A stretch of 31,490 nt of DNA from a virus: positions 1-31,490 of the IMG/VR virus record IMGVR_UViG_3300025522_000031; one strand, written 5' to 3'. A program made the position numbers and the translations under genes. The notes under the pieces were generated by a model, which had not been told where the DNA came from, searched no databases, and was given only the letters and a program-made list of their open reading frames with translations. Below, piece by piece: positions 1-8,248 of the stretch. Within the stretch, counting starts at the first letter, position 1. Each line of letters opens with the position of its first letter.

Positions 1-237
1 ATGCGAACAGTTGTCAAGTACCCCGCTAACCGCGAAGTAAAGAAAAAGTTGAAACACGGTGATACGAAGGTTTTGGCTAACAGAACCGGCTATAAAAAAA
101 GTACGATTGGAGTCATCTTAAATGGCCACAGGCGGATGCCGGACATGATTGCAACTGAGATTATAAAATTGATAGAGGAGCGTAGCGCCCTCGCCCAAAA
201 AATGAATCAGTTAGTTCAAGAAAAACCCCAATCATGA
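1..237 (+). CDS. Ner/Cro-like small HTH regulator
   Basis: A 78-residue basic protein with one helix-turn-helix-like segment at about residues 21-46 (LANRTGYKKSTIGVILNGHR), similar in style to XRE/Cro-type DNA-binding domains. It lies directly upstream of the transposase, where Mu carries ner, a 75-residue regulator that represses early transcription. By that synteny I infer an early-operon regulator. The ATG is the first base of the window, so a longer upstream start cannot be excluded and its promoter and any divergent repressor gene are out of view. The HTH is visible; the Ner role is inference. Confidence 0.6.
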   Translation: MRTVVKYPANREVKKKLKHGDTKVLANRTGYKKSTIGVILNGHRRMPDMIATEIIKLIEERSALAQKMNQLVQEKPQS

Positions 238-296
238 AGACCGCGCCGACAGGGAGGAGTTTCGCCGCGTACAGTGTGGATAAGCGGCACAAATTT

Positions 297-324
297 AACC
301 ACGGGGGTGAGGCCTCCCGCGGTT
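297..324 (+). other. hairpin before the transposase gene
   Basis: The 93-base gap between the regulator and the transposase holds an inverted repeat: AACCACGGG (297-305) and CCCGCGGTT (316-324), with one A-C mismatch. It has no T tract, so it is not a good terminator. It sits just before the transposase start and could limit its translation or be a protein-binding dyad. Only the structure is seen. Confidence 0.4.
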
Positions 325-330
325 ATCTGA

Positions 331-2379
331 GTGGTTTTTTTTATCAATAAGATATCACTAGTGGAGCTATACGATAACATAAGGTGTGTGTCTGTGCCGG
401 AACTATCTGCCGGCGAAATGCCTGTTATTGGTTACGATGCACTTAAGAAATACATCAACAGAAGCCCTCATATCAGGGTGCGCCGCGGGTCACCGGCTGG
501 CCCGGCCCTGTTATCATGGAGTCTGCTGCGTGACGACATAAAAGCCCGCTATATAGATAAGTATGGCGAGCCAGACAAGGCCCTGCGGCGCAACCTACTG
601 CGCGACCTATTTACACCCGACGCAAAGGCCTCCACCTATTTTGCCGCCTACGAGCTTGAAGATGGCCGCAGGCTTCCGGCAAAGGTGCAGGTTGAATACA
701 CCACCAACGCGGCCCTGCTCAACGCAATATCGGGTATGGTGGGCAAGGTGAAAGGACGCGCAAAAAGCCTTGGCAGCAACGCCCGCAATGTGTGGGAAAT
801 GGCAGCGCATGCAATTAACGAGCTTGATAAAGACGAGTTCCCACACTCGCTTCCGGGAAACCCCGTGCGCCTGCGAGAGAAGCTGAAGGCATATATGTCG
901 CACGGCTACGACAGCCTGATACATAAAGGCTATTGCAACACAAACAGCCGCAAGGTTAATGATCAGATGGAGCGCCTATTGCTTTCAATATATTGCATGA
1001 AAAACCTGCCTTTCATTGACTGGGTGCATGATTATTACCTCCGTTTTGTATCGGGACAGCTTGAGGTTGTGGACTCCGAAACAGGCCAACTGTTTGACAG
1101 GGCCGATTTTTTTGATAATACAAAGGACACCTTTATAAGTATCAGTCGCGCAACGGTTTGGAACGTGGTGAACAACCCGGCAAACAAGGTGATCATTGAC
1201 CGGCTGCGCAATAACCGCATTGACCACGTTACGCGGGCAACGCCCTTTAACCACCGCCGGCTGCCTCAGTACAGTTTGTCAAAAATCACGATGGATGACC
1301 GCACCTTTAGCCGCAAAACTATTGACGGCAAGTGGTATAATTCATATGTGGCTTTTGACGTGCTTTCGGGCGCTATCCTGGGTAGTACTCAAAGCGTTGA
1401 AAAACCAAGCGTTGGCATGGTGTGGGAGTGCTTCCGTGATATGTATCGCAATTTGGAGGCAAATAACCTCATGTGGCCCGCCGAGGTGGAGGTCGAAAAC
1501 CACCTTATGAAAGACATTGAGGAGGAGCTGCGCGCCATGTTTGCATATGTAACCTTCACGGCCCCGGGCTTGTCGCGCTCAAAACGTGCCGAGCACCTGA
1601 TACGCGGCAAAAAATACGGCGACGAAAAGCGTCACCAGGTGGGCATCGGGCGCTGGAACGGCAAGGGGGCCTACAAAACTAAGAGCGAGGGCAAAGATGA
1701 GGACTACAAGCAGCCCCGCCTGAGCATTGAACGGCTCGACGCCGAAGAGCGCGAAAGCATCAGCCGCTACAACCACAGCCTGCACCCAAATCAGAAAATG
1801 TTCCCGGGCAAAACCCGCTGGCAGGTGCTAGTCGAAAACATAAACCCCGACCTGGGACGCCCGCAGCGCTACAAGCTAACCCGCTACCTCGGGCTAAGCA
1901 CACAAACAAGCCTTAGAAACAACGATTTTGTTACGGTGCAATATGAAAAGTATGCAATTGACAGCTATTCGGTGCTTACACACCTGAAGGCAAATAACTA
2001 CTCGGTACAGGCTTATTATGTGCCCGGAGCTGACGGCATAATCAACGAGGTTTATTTATACCAGGGCGACACCTTCCTGAGCCGTGCGGCCCGCGTTGAA
2101 GGATATAACGAGGCAAAGGCCGAGCGCACTCCGGCAGACGAGGCGGTAAGGCAGTCACAGGCGGTGAGGCAGGCGCGATTCTTTAAAATGGAGCGCGAGG
2201 GCATCGAGGGCAAGATATTGCGAAACATCGAAATCATTGAAAGCTCGAAGATGGCCAGCGCTATTGAGGCCGCCGTTGAAATAGCCGAAACAACACGGGC
2301 AACCGACAACACCCTTGACGAACTGATGACAATGTATGGCGCTGAGTATTACAAAAACAAGGCCTTAAACGATATTTAA
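331..2379 (+). CDS. Mu-type DDE transposase (MuA-like)
   Basis: A 682-residue protein that would cut and join the phage ends during transposition, replication and integration. MuA is 663 residues, so length fits. The RNase-H-like core begins with the beta-strand motif ITMDDRTFS (D322/D323), followed by EVEVENHLM (E389) and KRAEHLIRGKKYGDEKR (E421). The spacing is about 66 and 32 residues. The second carboxylate appears to be Glu in VEN rather than the usual Asp. The N-terminal 250 residues should hold DNA-end-binding HTH domains; the C-terminal 100 are charged and helical, as in the MuB-contacting tail. The start is GTG 331; GTG 361 (VELYDNIRCVSV) is an equally plausible start because conserved-looking sequence begins there. 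The MuB-like gene follows 22 bases later. Confidence 0.9.
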   Translation: MVFFINKISLVELYDNIRCVSVPELSAGEMPVIGYDALKKYINRSPHIRVRRGSPAGPALLSWSLLRDDIKARYIDKYGEPDKALRRNLLRDLFTPDAKASTYFAAYELEDGRRLPAKVQVEYTTNAALLNAISGMVGKVKGRAKSLGSNARNVWEMAAHAINELDKDEFPHSLPGNPVRLREKLKAYMSHGYDSLIHKGYCNTNSRKVNDQMERLLLSIYCMKNLPFIDWVHDYYLRFVSGQLEVVDSETGQLFDRADFFDNTKDTFISISRATVWNVVNNPANKVIIDRLRNNRIDHVTRATPFNHRRLPQYSLSKITMDDRTFSRKTIDGKWYNSYVAFDVLSGAILGSTQSVEKPSVGMVWECFRDMYRNLEANNLMWPAEVEVENHLMKDIEEELRAMFAYVTFTAPGLSRSKRAEHLIRGKKYGDEKRHQVGIGRWNGKGAYKTKSEGKDEDYKQPRLSIERLDAEERESISRYNHSLHPNQKMFPGKTRWQVLVENINPDLGRPQRYKLTRYLGLSTQTSLRNNDFVTVQYEKYAIDSYSVLTHLKANNYSVQAYYVPGADGIINEVYLYQGDTFLSRAARVEGYNEAKAERTPADEAVRQSQAVRQARFFKMEREGIEGKILRNIEIIESSKMASAIEAAVEIAETTRATDNTLDELMTMYGAEYYKNKALNDI

Positions 2380-2401
2380 AACACCTTAAAACACCACAAA
2401 A

Positions 2402-3268
2402 ATGAATGATCAATTACAAAAAAGGGTAGTAGGGGCCCTGGCCGAAAGGCGCAAAAACTGGGGAGGCTCGGACGCCAAGTTTGCCAACTCATTAGGCATA
2501 AACCCGGCAGCATACAGCCGTATAAAGAACGGCGACACAACAAACGTGTTATCAGACGCAAACTGGATCAGCCTTGCCCGCCGCCTGGGCGTGCAGCTGG
2601 ACAACGAGCGCGAGTGGAAGGTTGCCGTAACCGGCGCCTTTCAGTTCATTATGGGTCAGCTTGAATTTTGCAAAATCAATGCGGCCAGCCGCCTGCTTTG
2701 CGACGCACCCGACATCGGCAAAACCTTCACCGCACGTCACTATGCAGCAACACACAAAAACACCGCCTATGTTGACTGCTCGCAGGTAAAAAGCAAGCAA
2801 AAGCTTGTGCGCCACATTGCGCAATCATTTGGTGTGGGCCACACGGGGCGTTATGGTGATGTGTACGCAGACTTGGTGTTTTATCTGCGTGCACTCCCGC
2901 AGCCCCTTATCATTTTGGACGAGGCAGGCGATTTGGATTATAGCGCTTTTTTGGAGCTAAAAGCGCTATGGAACGCAACCGAGGGTGCCTGCGGATGGTA
3001 TATGATGGGTGCAGACGGTCTAAGGGAGAAGATCAGGCGCTCAATTGAGCACAAAAAAGTGGGCTATACCGAGCTGTTTAGCCGCTATGGAAGCCGCTAT
3101 CAACGAGTAAGCCCCGACACCGAGGCCGAGCTCAAGCATTTTCGTATGGCACACGCTGCGCAGGTTATACAGGCCAACGCCCCCGGAACTACAGACATAC
3201 AAAAACTAATCATCCGCAGCGACTATAGCCTGCGCAGGATTTATCATGAGCTAAGGAAGGAAGCATGA
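2402..3268 (+). CDS. MuB-like AAA+ transposition ATPase
   Basis: A 288-residue protein. Residues about 19-68 form an XRE-like DNA-binding domain (FANSLGINPAAYSRIKNG), as in the N-terminal domain of MuB. The ATPase follows, with Walker A DAPDIGKT at 101-108 and Walker B LIILDEAGDL with D173/E174. The first Gly of the classical P loop is Asp here, but the essential GKT is intact. In Mu, MuB binds target DNA, stimulates the transposase and gives target immunity. The A-then-B order supports the same role. It overlaps the next gene by 4 bases (ATGA), so the two are translationally coupled. Confidence 0.88.
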   Translation: MNDQLQKRVVGALAERRKNWGGSDAKFANSLGINPAAYSRIKNGDTTNVLSDANWISLARRLGVQLDNEREWKVAVTGAFQFIMGQLEFCKINAASRLLCDAPDIGKTFTARHYAATHKNTAYVDCSQVKSKQKLVRHIAQSFGVGHTGRYGDVYADLVFYLRALPQPLIILDEAGDLDYSAFLELKALWNATEGACGWYMMGADGLREKIRRSIEHKKVGYTELFSRYGSRYQRVSPDTEAELKHFRMAHAAQVIQANAPGTTDIQKLIIRSDYSLRRIYHELRKEA

Positions 3269-3891
3269 AACAACGCGCCATACCAATAAGCCAGCTAAGT
3301 AAGCAAAGGTTCAGAGGCCTCGAGTTTGAGGGCCCCTGGGCTGATGCTTTGGGGCAGCCTGAAATCACAGGCGCATGGCTCATTTGGGGCAACAGCGGCA
3401 ACGGCAAAACACGCTTTGCACTGCAGCTTGCAAAATACATGTGTCGTTTTGGCCGTGTGGCATACAACAGCCTCGAGGAGGGCGCATCGCTGAGCTTTCA
3501 ACGCGCAGTTGACGCAGTTGATTTTACACCCGTGAGCAGGCGTATGATAGTCCTTGACAAGGAGCCGGTGCACGAACTGATTGCGCGACTGAAAAGGCAG
3601 AAAAGCCCCGACATTATCATTATAGACAGTGTGCAATACACAGGACTAAAGTATCAGGACTACATCAGCCTGCGCGACACATTCAGACGAAAACTATTTA
3701 TCCTGGTGAGCCATGCCGACGGCAAACTTCCCGAAGGTCGTGTTGCTAAAAGCATCCGCTACGACGCGATGGTAAAAGTTTGGGTTGAGGGCTACGTGGC
3801 TTATCCCGTGAGCCGCTATGGAGGCGGACAACCTTATGTGATTTGGGAAGAGGGATCACAACAATTTTATCAAAATACCGAACAGCAATGA
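3265..3891 (+). CDS. RecA/RadA-like P-loop ATPase
   Basis: A 208-residue single-domain ATPase with Walker A GNSGNGKT (42-49) and Walker B PDIIIIDSVQY (D121), followed by a beta strand ILVSHAD resembling the sensor strand of RecA/KaiC/DnaB-type folds. It has no visible DNA-binding domain. Being the third gene after transposase and MuB, it probably acts on DNA early, in replication or repair of transposition intermediates; that role is inference. It shares ATGA overlaps with both neighbours. Similar ATPases are common in the early regions of Bacteroidetes Mu-like elements, but I cannot name a characterised homologue. Confidence 0.7.
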   Translation: MKQRAIPISQLSKQRFRGLEFEGPWADALGQPEITGAWLIWGNSGNGKTRFALQLAKYMCRFGRVAYNSLEEGASLSFQRAVDAVDFTPVSRRMIVLDKEPVHELIARLKRQKSPDIIIIDSVQYTGLKYQDYISLRDTFRRKLFILVSHADGKLPEGRVAKSIRYDAMVKVWVEGYVAYPVSRYGGGQPYVIWEEGSQQFYQNTEQQ

Positions 3892-4292
3892 AACACACAA
3901 TTAAAGAACAACGCGAAATGCGGCAGGCCGAGCTTGCACACCAGGTGTGCAGGCTGCTTGAATTTGACCGCCGCCGCCACAGCGCACTCATGTTTGAACA
4001 GGCCTGCGCATATATGGAAAATCTTGCCGTATCGGGCGAGGTGGCGCAGGAGTTTTTGAGTGAACCGACGTTCTGGAGCTGGTGGAAGCAACAGTGGGCA
4101 ATTATTGATGAGGCATTTATTATGCAGGCGCGGCAAAGCCCCATGGCGGCTGACATCATGCGCAGCTGGTATGAATCGATGCACCGCGAAATTGACACCT
4201 ATCCGGATGCCATCATTTGGCAAATAATTCACTGTTCGTATGAAAAAATGGCTTCGGGCCTGATCACAAAAAAAGTTAGGGCACATGGTTGA
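3888..4292 (+). CDS. hypothetical early protein
   Basis: A 134-residue protein starting at ATG 3888, which overlaps the stop of the ATPase gene by ATGA; a longer frame upstream would overlap that gene by 49 bases and is unlikely. The protein is mostly helical, with a charged N-terminal helix (KEQREMRQAELAHQVCRLLE) and Trp-rich middle (FWSWWKQQW). I do not recognise it. Position within the coupled early operon suggests a phage-replication or host-takeover function, with no direct support. Confidence 0.55.
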   Translation: MKHTIKEQREMRQAELAHQVCRLLEFDRRRHSALMFEQACAYMENLAVSGEVAQEFLSEPTFWSWWKQQWAIIDEAFIMQARQSPMAADIMRSWYESMHREIDTYPDAIIWQIIHCSYEKMASGLITKKVRAHG

Positions 4293-4503
4293 AAATTCAC
4301 GATTGCGGAGCGATTTGAATAAAAATATCGAGCAGTTAAACAAAGAAATTGATGCAGTTGAGGCCGACAAAGGACTCAACATTGAAACCCGCAACAGGCG
4401 GGTGAGCCTGCTGCAGCACAAATTATTATGCCGGCAAACACGCCTCGATTTGCTGGACGGTAAGGTAATTCGCGAGGCGTTTTTTTATCCAAACACCTTT
4501 TAA
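4285..4503 (+). CDS. small coiled-coil protein
   Basis: A 72-residue, highly charged protein with a likely coiled coil over residues 8-60 (LNKNIEQLNKEIDAVEADKG). It overlaps the preceding gene by 8 bases, which supports coupled translation. No known family was recognised. The start at ATG 4285 follows the preceding coding end closely and no better start lies downstream until deep in the coil. Confidence 0.5.
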   Translation: MVENSRLRSDLNKNIEQLNKEIDAVEADKGLNIETRNRRVSLLQHKLLCRQTRLDLLDGKVIREAFFYPNTF

Positions 4504-4507
4504 CCCC

Positions 4508-4723
4508 ATGTACAAAGAATTTTTTCAGCAGGTGGCCCAAATGCGCCATCTTCAAAAATTAAGGGAAACGGGCGTCGAAACCTGTTTTTATGAAACAAAG
4601 CCTGTGTCGCAGATATGCGTTGAACACGAAAGGCGTGTTGATATGATGATTGGCGACATTGAGCGCGGGCAGCTCATGGTTGACCGCGAAGTGGCGGCTG
4701 CAATTACAAAGGAGGCGCAGTAA
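4508..4723 (+). CDS. hypothetical small protein
   Basis: A 71-residue protein with no recognised domain. It is helical and charged, with FFQQVAQMRHLQKLRETG at the N terminus. It begins 4 bases after the previous stop and its TAA shares one base with the next ATG (TAATG at 4721-4725), so it belongs to the same translation unit. Function unknown. Confidence 0.5.
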   Translation: MYKEFFQQVAQMRHLQKLRETGVETCFYETKPVSQICVEHERRVDMMIGDIERGQLMVDREVAAAITKEAQ

Positions 4724-5142
4724 TGAAACAGACAATAACTCCATCGCTTGTTTCGCGCTGCGGCCTCGGTACACCGACGGTTACAATACATGCCCGCGGA
4801 ATTGTATTTAACAAGAGCGCAACGGCACTACTTGCGCTACATGAGGGCTCGCGCTATGTGTTTGAGCTAGACCAAAACGAAATCTACTACATTGACCGCG
4901 CCGGTGATAAAACCGACTGTTTTCAGGTAAACACGGTGCGCAAAACACGGGTTGCCGAAACCAGGAACACGGGCATATTGCCTTACCTGTTTGAAAAGCG
5001 CGACAGCGTAACGCTCGAGATTCTTGAGTTTAGCGAGGGCCGCCGCCTGCTGCGCGAAATGCCTGAGACGTTAAAAACCATTGGAACCGCTAATGGGTTT
5101 GACGTGCCCGTTGTAAAACGCGGCCGAAAGCCGAAAAATTAA
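4723..5142 (+). CDS. hypothetical early protein with basic C-terminal tail
   Basis: A 139-residue protein. The first 70 residues look beta-rich (TVTIHARGIVFNKSATALLA), and the protein ends in a basic tail, VVKRGRKPKN, that could contact DNA. The N-terminal pattern is loosely like small beta-barrel DNA-binding folds, but I do not assign a family. It ends 23 bases before the DUF3164 gene; the gap TTAACCCTAATTTTTTAAAT is the AT-rich leader type seen before several genes in this window. Confidence 0.5.
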   Translation: MKQTITPSLVSRCGLGTPTVTIHARGIVFNKSATALLALHEGSRYVFELDQNEIYYIDRAGDKTDCFQVNTVRKTRVAETRNTGILPYLFEKRDSVTLEILEFSEGRRLLREMPETLKTIGTANGFDVPVVKRGRKPKN

Positions 5143-5165
5143 TCATTAACCCTAATTTTTTAAAT

Positions 5166-5858
5166 ATGTCAGAAACGATTGACTTATCAAAATTGAGCGC
5201 GGCCGAACTGCGCGCCCTGCTCGCCCAGCGCGAGGCGGAAGAAAGGCTGGCGCGCATTGAAGAGCGCGCTGCATACGAAAAGAAACGTGATAACCTGGTG
5301 CAGTCACTTGTTGCACGTGCTATGGTGCTTCAGCACCAGATGCAGCAGTTTAAGAACTACTGCATGGAGCAGCTCGACGAGTTCAGAGAAACAGCACACC
5401 GTTATGGCGACATCCGTAGCAACTCAAAGGGCGGTTTTAGTCTGCGGCACAGCAAAACCGGCGAGCTCGTGAGCCTCGACAGGAATTCGATACCTGAATA
5501 CGATGAGCGCGCCGCACTGGCCGAGCAGTTGCTTAAGGAGTTCCTTGAGGATAAGGTAAAGAAAAAAGACTTGCAAACCTACCGCACCATTGCCGCGCTG
5601 ATGGAGCGCAACAGACAGGGCGATTTCACGCCCTCGCGTATTGCCGCATTGCTCAAGGTGCGCGATAATTACGATGATGAGCGCTGGCAAAAAGCAATGC
5701 AGATGTTTGTGGAGTCGTTTGGAAACCGCGAAATATCCTACTCTGTGAGCTTTGCCCGCAAGGATTCGATGAGCAAGGATAAAAGCATACTATTGAATTT
5801 TGCGAGCCTTCCGGTGGTAGTTGATGTCGAGGATCAGGGAAGAATGGAGGAAAAATGA
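5166..5858 (+). CDS. DUF3164 family phage protein
   Basis: A 230-residue protein matching the DUF3164 pattern as I know it: an N-terminal charged helix, a central segment (RDNLVQSLVARAMVLQHQMQ) and the C-terminal stretch RIAALLKVRDNYDDERWQKA. DUF3164 genes are a regular part of the early region of Mu-like phages, between transposition genes and GemA. Their biochemical role is not established. The gene overlaps the next small gene by ATGA at 5855-5858. Confidence 0.75.
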   Translation: MSETIDLSKLSAAELRALLAQREAEERLARIEERAAYEKKRDNLVQSLVARAMVLQHQMQQFKNYCMEQLDEFRETAHRYGDIRSNSKGGFSLRHSKTGELVSLDRNSIPEYDERAALAEQLLKEFLEDKVKKKDLQTYRTIAALMERNRQGDFTPSRIAALLKVRDNYDDERWQKAMQMFVESFGNREISYSVSFARKDSMSKDKSILLNFASLPVVVDVEDQGRMEEK

Positions 5859-6031
5859 TCAGCCCAGATATTTTCATGCTTAGTTCTTTGCCTGTCTATC
5901 AAGATATTTTGTTAGTAGATTCTCCTTCTGTAGAGTTTTATCCGGCAAAACATCCTTACATGACTCCCGCCGCACAACGCAGGGCAGCGCGCAAAAGGCG
6001 AAACATACTAAAACGTAAAAGCAAGAGGTAA
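5855..6031 (+). CDS. very small basic protein (58 residues)
   Basis: An open frame of 58 codons starting at ATG 5855, overlapping the DUF3164 stop by ATGA and sharing one base of its TAA with the next ATG at 6031. The first half is neutral and hydrophobic (MISPDIFMLSSLPVYQDILL). The last 20 residues are strongly basic (RRAARKRRNILKRKSKR). The perfect fit between two coupled genes is the main evidence that it is translated. The basic tail suggests nucleic-acid contact; function unknown. Confidence 0.5.
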   Translation: MISPDIFMLSSLPVYQDILLVDSPSVEFYPAKHPYMTPAAQRRAARKRRNILKRKSKR

Positions 6032-6273
6032 TGATAAAACTATTCATCACCGCCTACTTTCAGGTTGCCCTCATAACGGCCAACACCTGGTTCATCAGCC
6101 GCGAGGCATGGGCCGGTGTGGCCGTGTGCGGCTTTGGCATCAGCTATCTGTGGAGCATGAACGTGCGCCGCATCAGCATCAGCTCCGGGCGTGAGCGTAT
6201 TGTGTATTCTACGGGCGCTATGCTTGGAGGCATTAGCGGCTTGCTGGTAGGCAAATTAATTAAAATGCTATGA
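6031..6273 (+). CDS. small inner-membrane protein
   Basis: An 80-residue protein with hydrophobic segments at about 5-22, 28-43 and 62-78, separated by a short basic loop (NVRRISISSGRER). This indicates a two- or three-pass membrane protein. It overlaps both neighbours by a few bases. Small membrane proteins in early phage operons often serve superinfection exclusion or host modulation, but nothing here identifies the role. Confidence 0.55.
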   Translation: MIKLFITAYFQVALITANTWFISREAWAGVAVCGFGISYLWSMNVRRISISSGRERIVYSTGAMLGGISGLLVGKLIKML

Positions 6274-6635
6274 AATACAATGCAAGTAAAAACACCGCCT
6301 GGATGCAGCGGCTGCAGCGGCTCGATAAGATTGTTTGCAAGGAGCTCGTGTTAAGTGATGACTTTTTGGCGCAACACGGCCGATCGCGCAAGCGCGAAAA
6401 CGTGCTTCGCGTGCAGGTGGCAACTCAAATTGCCCGGGCATATGGCACCAAACTAAGAAGGCTCAGCGCTTATTACAAACTCGACCACGCAACATTTACA
6501 AACTCCAGCAGGCGCGTTGAGGGCTATATTGATGTTAACGACAAGCTTACGGTTGACCTGCTTGAGCGGGTGTGCGCCGCGGGCGGCTTTAGTTTCACAC
6601 GTGTAAAATCATATCGCCATGACCGCCGTAAGTGA
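6270..6635 (+). CDS. DnaA domain IV-like DNA-binding protein
   Basis: A 121-residue protein. Residues about 43-85 (VQVATQIARAYGTKLRRLSA, then YKLDHATF and RRVEGYI) resemble the helix-turn-helix of DnaA domain IV, including a D-H-A-T signature like the DHTTV motif that contacts DnaA boxes. The ATPase part of DnaA is absent. I infer a sequence-specific DNA-binding protein that could recruit or block host replication factors at the phage. The match is by pattern only. Confidence 0.5.
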   Translation: MKYNASKNTAWMQRLQRLDKIVCKELVLSDDFLAQHGRSRKRENVLRVQVATQIARAYGTKLRRLSAYYKLDHATFTNSSRRVEGYIDVNDKLTVDLLERVCAAGGFSFTRVKSYRHDRRK

Positions 6636-7059
6636 GTATGACCGCCCAACAAAACACATGATCAGGTGCTTTCACGCCGCACTTGCCAAACGTGGCATTA
6701 TGGACATGAAACCCCTGCTCGTGAGCCAGGCAAGCGACGGGCGCACCGAGCACTGCGGCGAGCTTACGCTCGACGAAATGCAGCGGTTGCTTCGCCTTGC
6801 AAGCCCTGGCTCGCAGGTGCAGGTGTCGGTTGACGTGGAGGCCGGAAATCGCATGAGGCGCCGCATACTGAGCCTGTGCTACACAATAGGCTGGACATCA
6901 TACAGCGCCACACAGCGGCGCGCCGTGGTTGACATGGCGAGGCTTGACGAGTGGATGGTGAGTTACAGCTACGGCCACAAACCGATGCAGGACTACACCA
7001 TTGACGAGCTTCCGCGCCTGGTGTCGCAGTTTGAGTTAATGACAAAAACCCTTGTGTGA
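6619..7059 (+). CDS. GemA-like regulatory protein (DUF1018, Mu gp16)
   Basis: A 146-residue protein with the two-part layout of GemA. The N-terminal helices include TKHMIRCFHAALAKRGIMDM and a middle ELTLDEMQRLLRLA; the C-terminal part has RRILSLCYTIGWTS followed by LDEWMVSYSYGHKPMQDYTI. Mu GemA alters host gene expression and DNA supercoiling. Its position after the DUF3164 gene agrees. The start overlaps the upstream gene by 17 bases. Similarity is moderate, so the assignment is probable, not certain. Confidence 0.6.
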   Translation: MTAVSEYDRPTKHMIRCFHAALAKRGIMDMKPLLVSQASDGRTEHCGELTLDEMQRLLRLASPGSQVQVSVDVEAGNRMRRRILSLCYTIGWTSYSATQRRAVVDMARLDEWMVSYSYGHKPMQDYTIDELPRLVSQFELMTKTLV

Positions 7060-7478
7060 TGAAACACTACAGCCTGACGAGTACTACATTTACGGGTGAG
7101 GTGACCTTCGTGTTTAACGACGATGGTTTGCTTCAGAGCTTTGACCAGAGCGGGGCCGGTCTAAGCGAGGCGCAACAGGTTTTTTTGCTGCGCCAGCTTC
7201 CCCGAGACCTGCCCGATATTGAGAAGTTTTTAAAAACATCGCCCACGGCAGTCTTCACCGAAATAAAGCAAAACATTACGTTCGAGATGTTTTGGGATAA
7301 GTACAACGAAAAAATCAGGAGTTCGAAAAAGCGCACACAAAGGGCCTGGCAGCGCTTAAAAGCCACCGACCAGGTGAGGGCCTACAACTTCATTTTGAAG
7401 TACGAAAGCTCGCTTTACCCTGGCACTCAAAAAAAGTATGCAGAAACCTATTTAAATGCCGAATTATGGAACAATTAA
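7059..7478 (+). CDS. hypothetical protein of Mu-like early region
   Basis: A 139-residue protein. I choose ATG 7059, which overlaps the TGA of the GemA-like gene by one base, over the GTG three bases earlier. The C-terminal half (FEMFWDKYNEKIRSSKKRTQ, then AWQRL, Y, TYLNAELW) has the W-x-x-L repeat pattern found in small proteins and replication accessory domains of Bacteroidetes phages. The N-terminal half is beta-rich. Role unknown. Confidence 0.5.
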   Translation: MKHYSLTSTTFTGEVTFVFNDDGLLQSFDQSGAGLSEAQQVFLLRQLPRDLPDIEKFLKTSPTAVFTEIKQNITFEMFWDKYNEKIRSSKKRTQRAWQRLKATDQVRAYNFILKYESSLYPGTQKKYAETYLNAELWNN

Positions 7479-7705
7479 ACCCCACCGAACAGGAAAGAGT
7501 AGGTACACAAAATCAGATGATCCTACGGGCCCTGCAACGGGGCCGCAGCCTTACTCCGTTGCACATTTTTCGCGAGTTTGGATGCCTGCGTGCATCGGCA
7601 CGCATCTACGATTTGCGCCGGATGGGCCACGCCGTGAAGACGCGTATGGTGCAGGTGCGGGGCAGTAAGCGTGTGGCTGAATATTACATTGAAAACAACG
7701 ATTAA
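7466..7705 (+). CDS. winged-helix/HTH regulator
   Basis: A 79-residue protein with a helix-turn-helix over residues 17-55 (QMILRALQRGRSLTPLHIFR, then EFGCLRASARIYDLRRMGH). It matches a small phage HTH family in which the segment ARIYDLRRxGH is typical. In Mu the end of the early region encodes Mor, the middle-promoter activator. This gene occupies a comparable place but has a different fold signature, so a Mor-like role is speculation. It overlaps the preceding gene by 13 bases. Confidence 0.65.
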   Translation: MEQLNPTEQERVGTQNQMILRALQRGRSLTPLHIFREFGCLRASARIYDLRRMGHAVKTRMVQVRGSKRVAEYYIENND

Positions 7706-7729
7706 ACACAATTTAAAAACCCTTTAAAC

Positions 7730-8128
7730 ATGACAACAACGACAATTATTTACCTGGTTATTGCCATACAGTTGGTGATAATGCTGCTGATGGCGGTTTA
7801 CAACGTGCAATTTATTGCCTGGGAGCGCGCCGGGCGCGCGGGCAAGCAACTATGGAGCCGCCGCTGGCACCGCACGGGTGCGCTGATCCGCGGCGGTGTG
7901 TGGCTTGTGATGCTGCTGCTGAAGGTTCCAGCCGCGTGGGTGTTGCTGGCCGCATTGCTCGCCTGGCCGGTTTACAATGGCATCATCAATATGTCTTTGG
8001 GCAGGTCATTCTTTTACCTTGGCGCAACTGCCTGGACCGACCGCGTGATACCTGAGTGGGTGCATTACATGGCCTACCTGGGGCTATTATGGGGAACCGT
8101 GGCGGCTTTTATTATGGGAATGTTTTGA
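7730..8128 (+). CDS. multi-pass membrane protein
   Basis: A 132-residue protein with hydrophobic segments at about 5-24, 55-80 (probably two passes) and 112-131, and a basic cytoplasmic loop at 32-50 (WERAGRAGKQLWSRRWHR). No holin or transporter signature was recognised. It is preceded by an AT-rich leader (TTTAAAAACCCTTTAAAC). Possible roles include exclusion or host-membrane modification; none is supported directly. Confidence 0.55.
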   Translation: MTTTTIIYLVIAIQLVIMLLMAVYNVQFIAWERAGRAGKQLWSRRWHRTGALIRGGVWLVMLLLKVPAAWVLLAALLAWPVYNGIINMSLGRSFFYLGATAWTDRVIPEWVHYMAYLGLLWGTVAAFIMGMF

Positions 8129-8184
8129 GTGACGGTAACACAAAAACAACCTACTGCGCGAATGCGTGGAGGTTGTTGACTGTT

Positions 8185-8206
8185 AGCTGGCGTTTTAATG
8201 CCAGCT
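8185..8206 (+). other. 7-bp hairpin between two membrane-protein genes
   Basis: The 120-base gap 8129-8248 contains AGCTGGC (8185-8191) and GCCAGCT (8200-8206), a perfect 7-bp stem with an 8-base loop. No U tract follows, so it may be a processing or attenuation hairpin instead of a terminator. Nothing else was seen in this gap. Confidence 0.45.
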
Positions 8207-8248
8207 TTGATTCGCACAATTTAAAATTGCAAAATAATCTCTAAAAAA

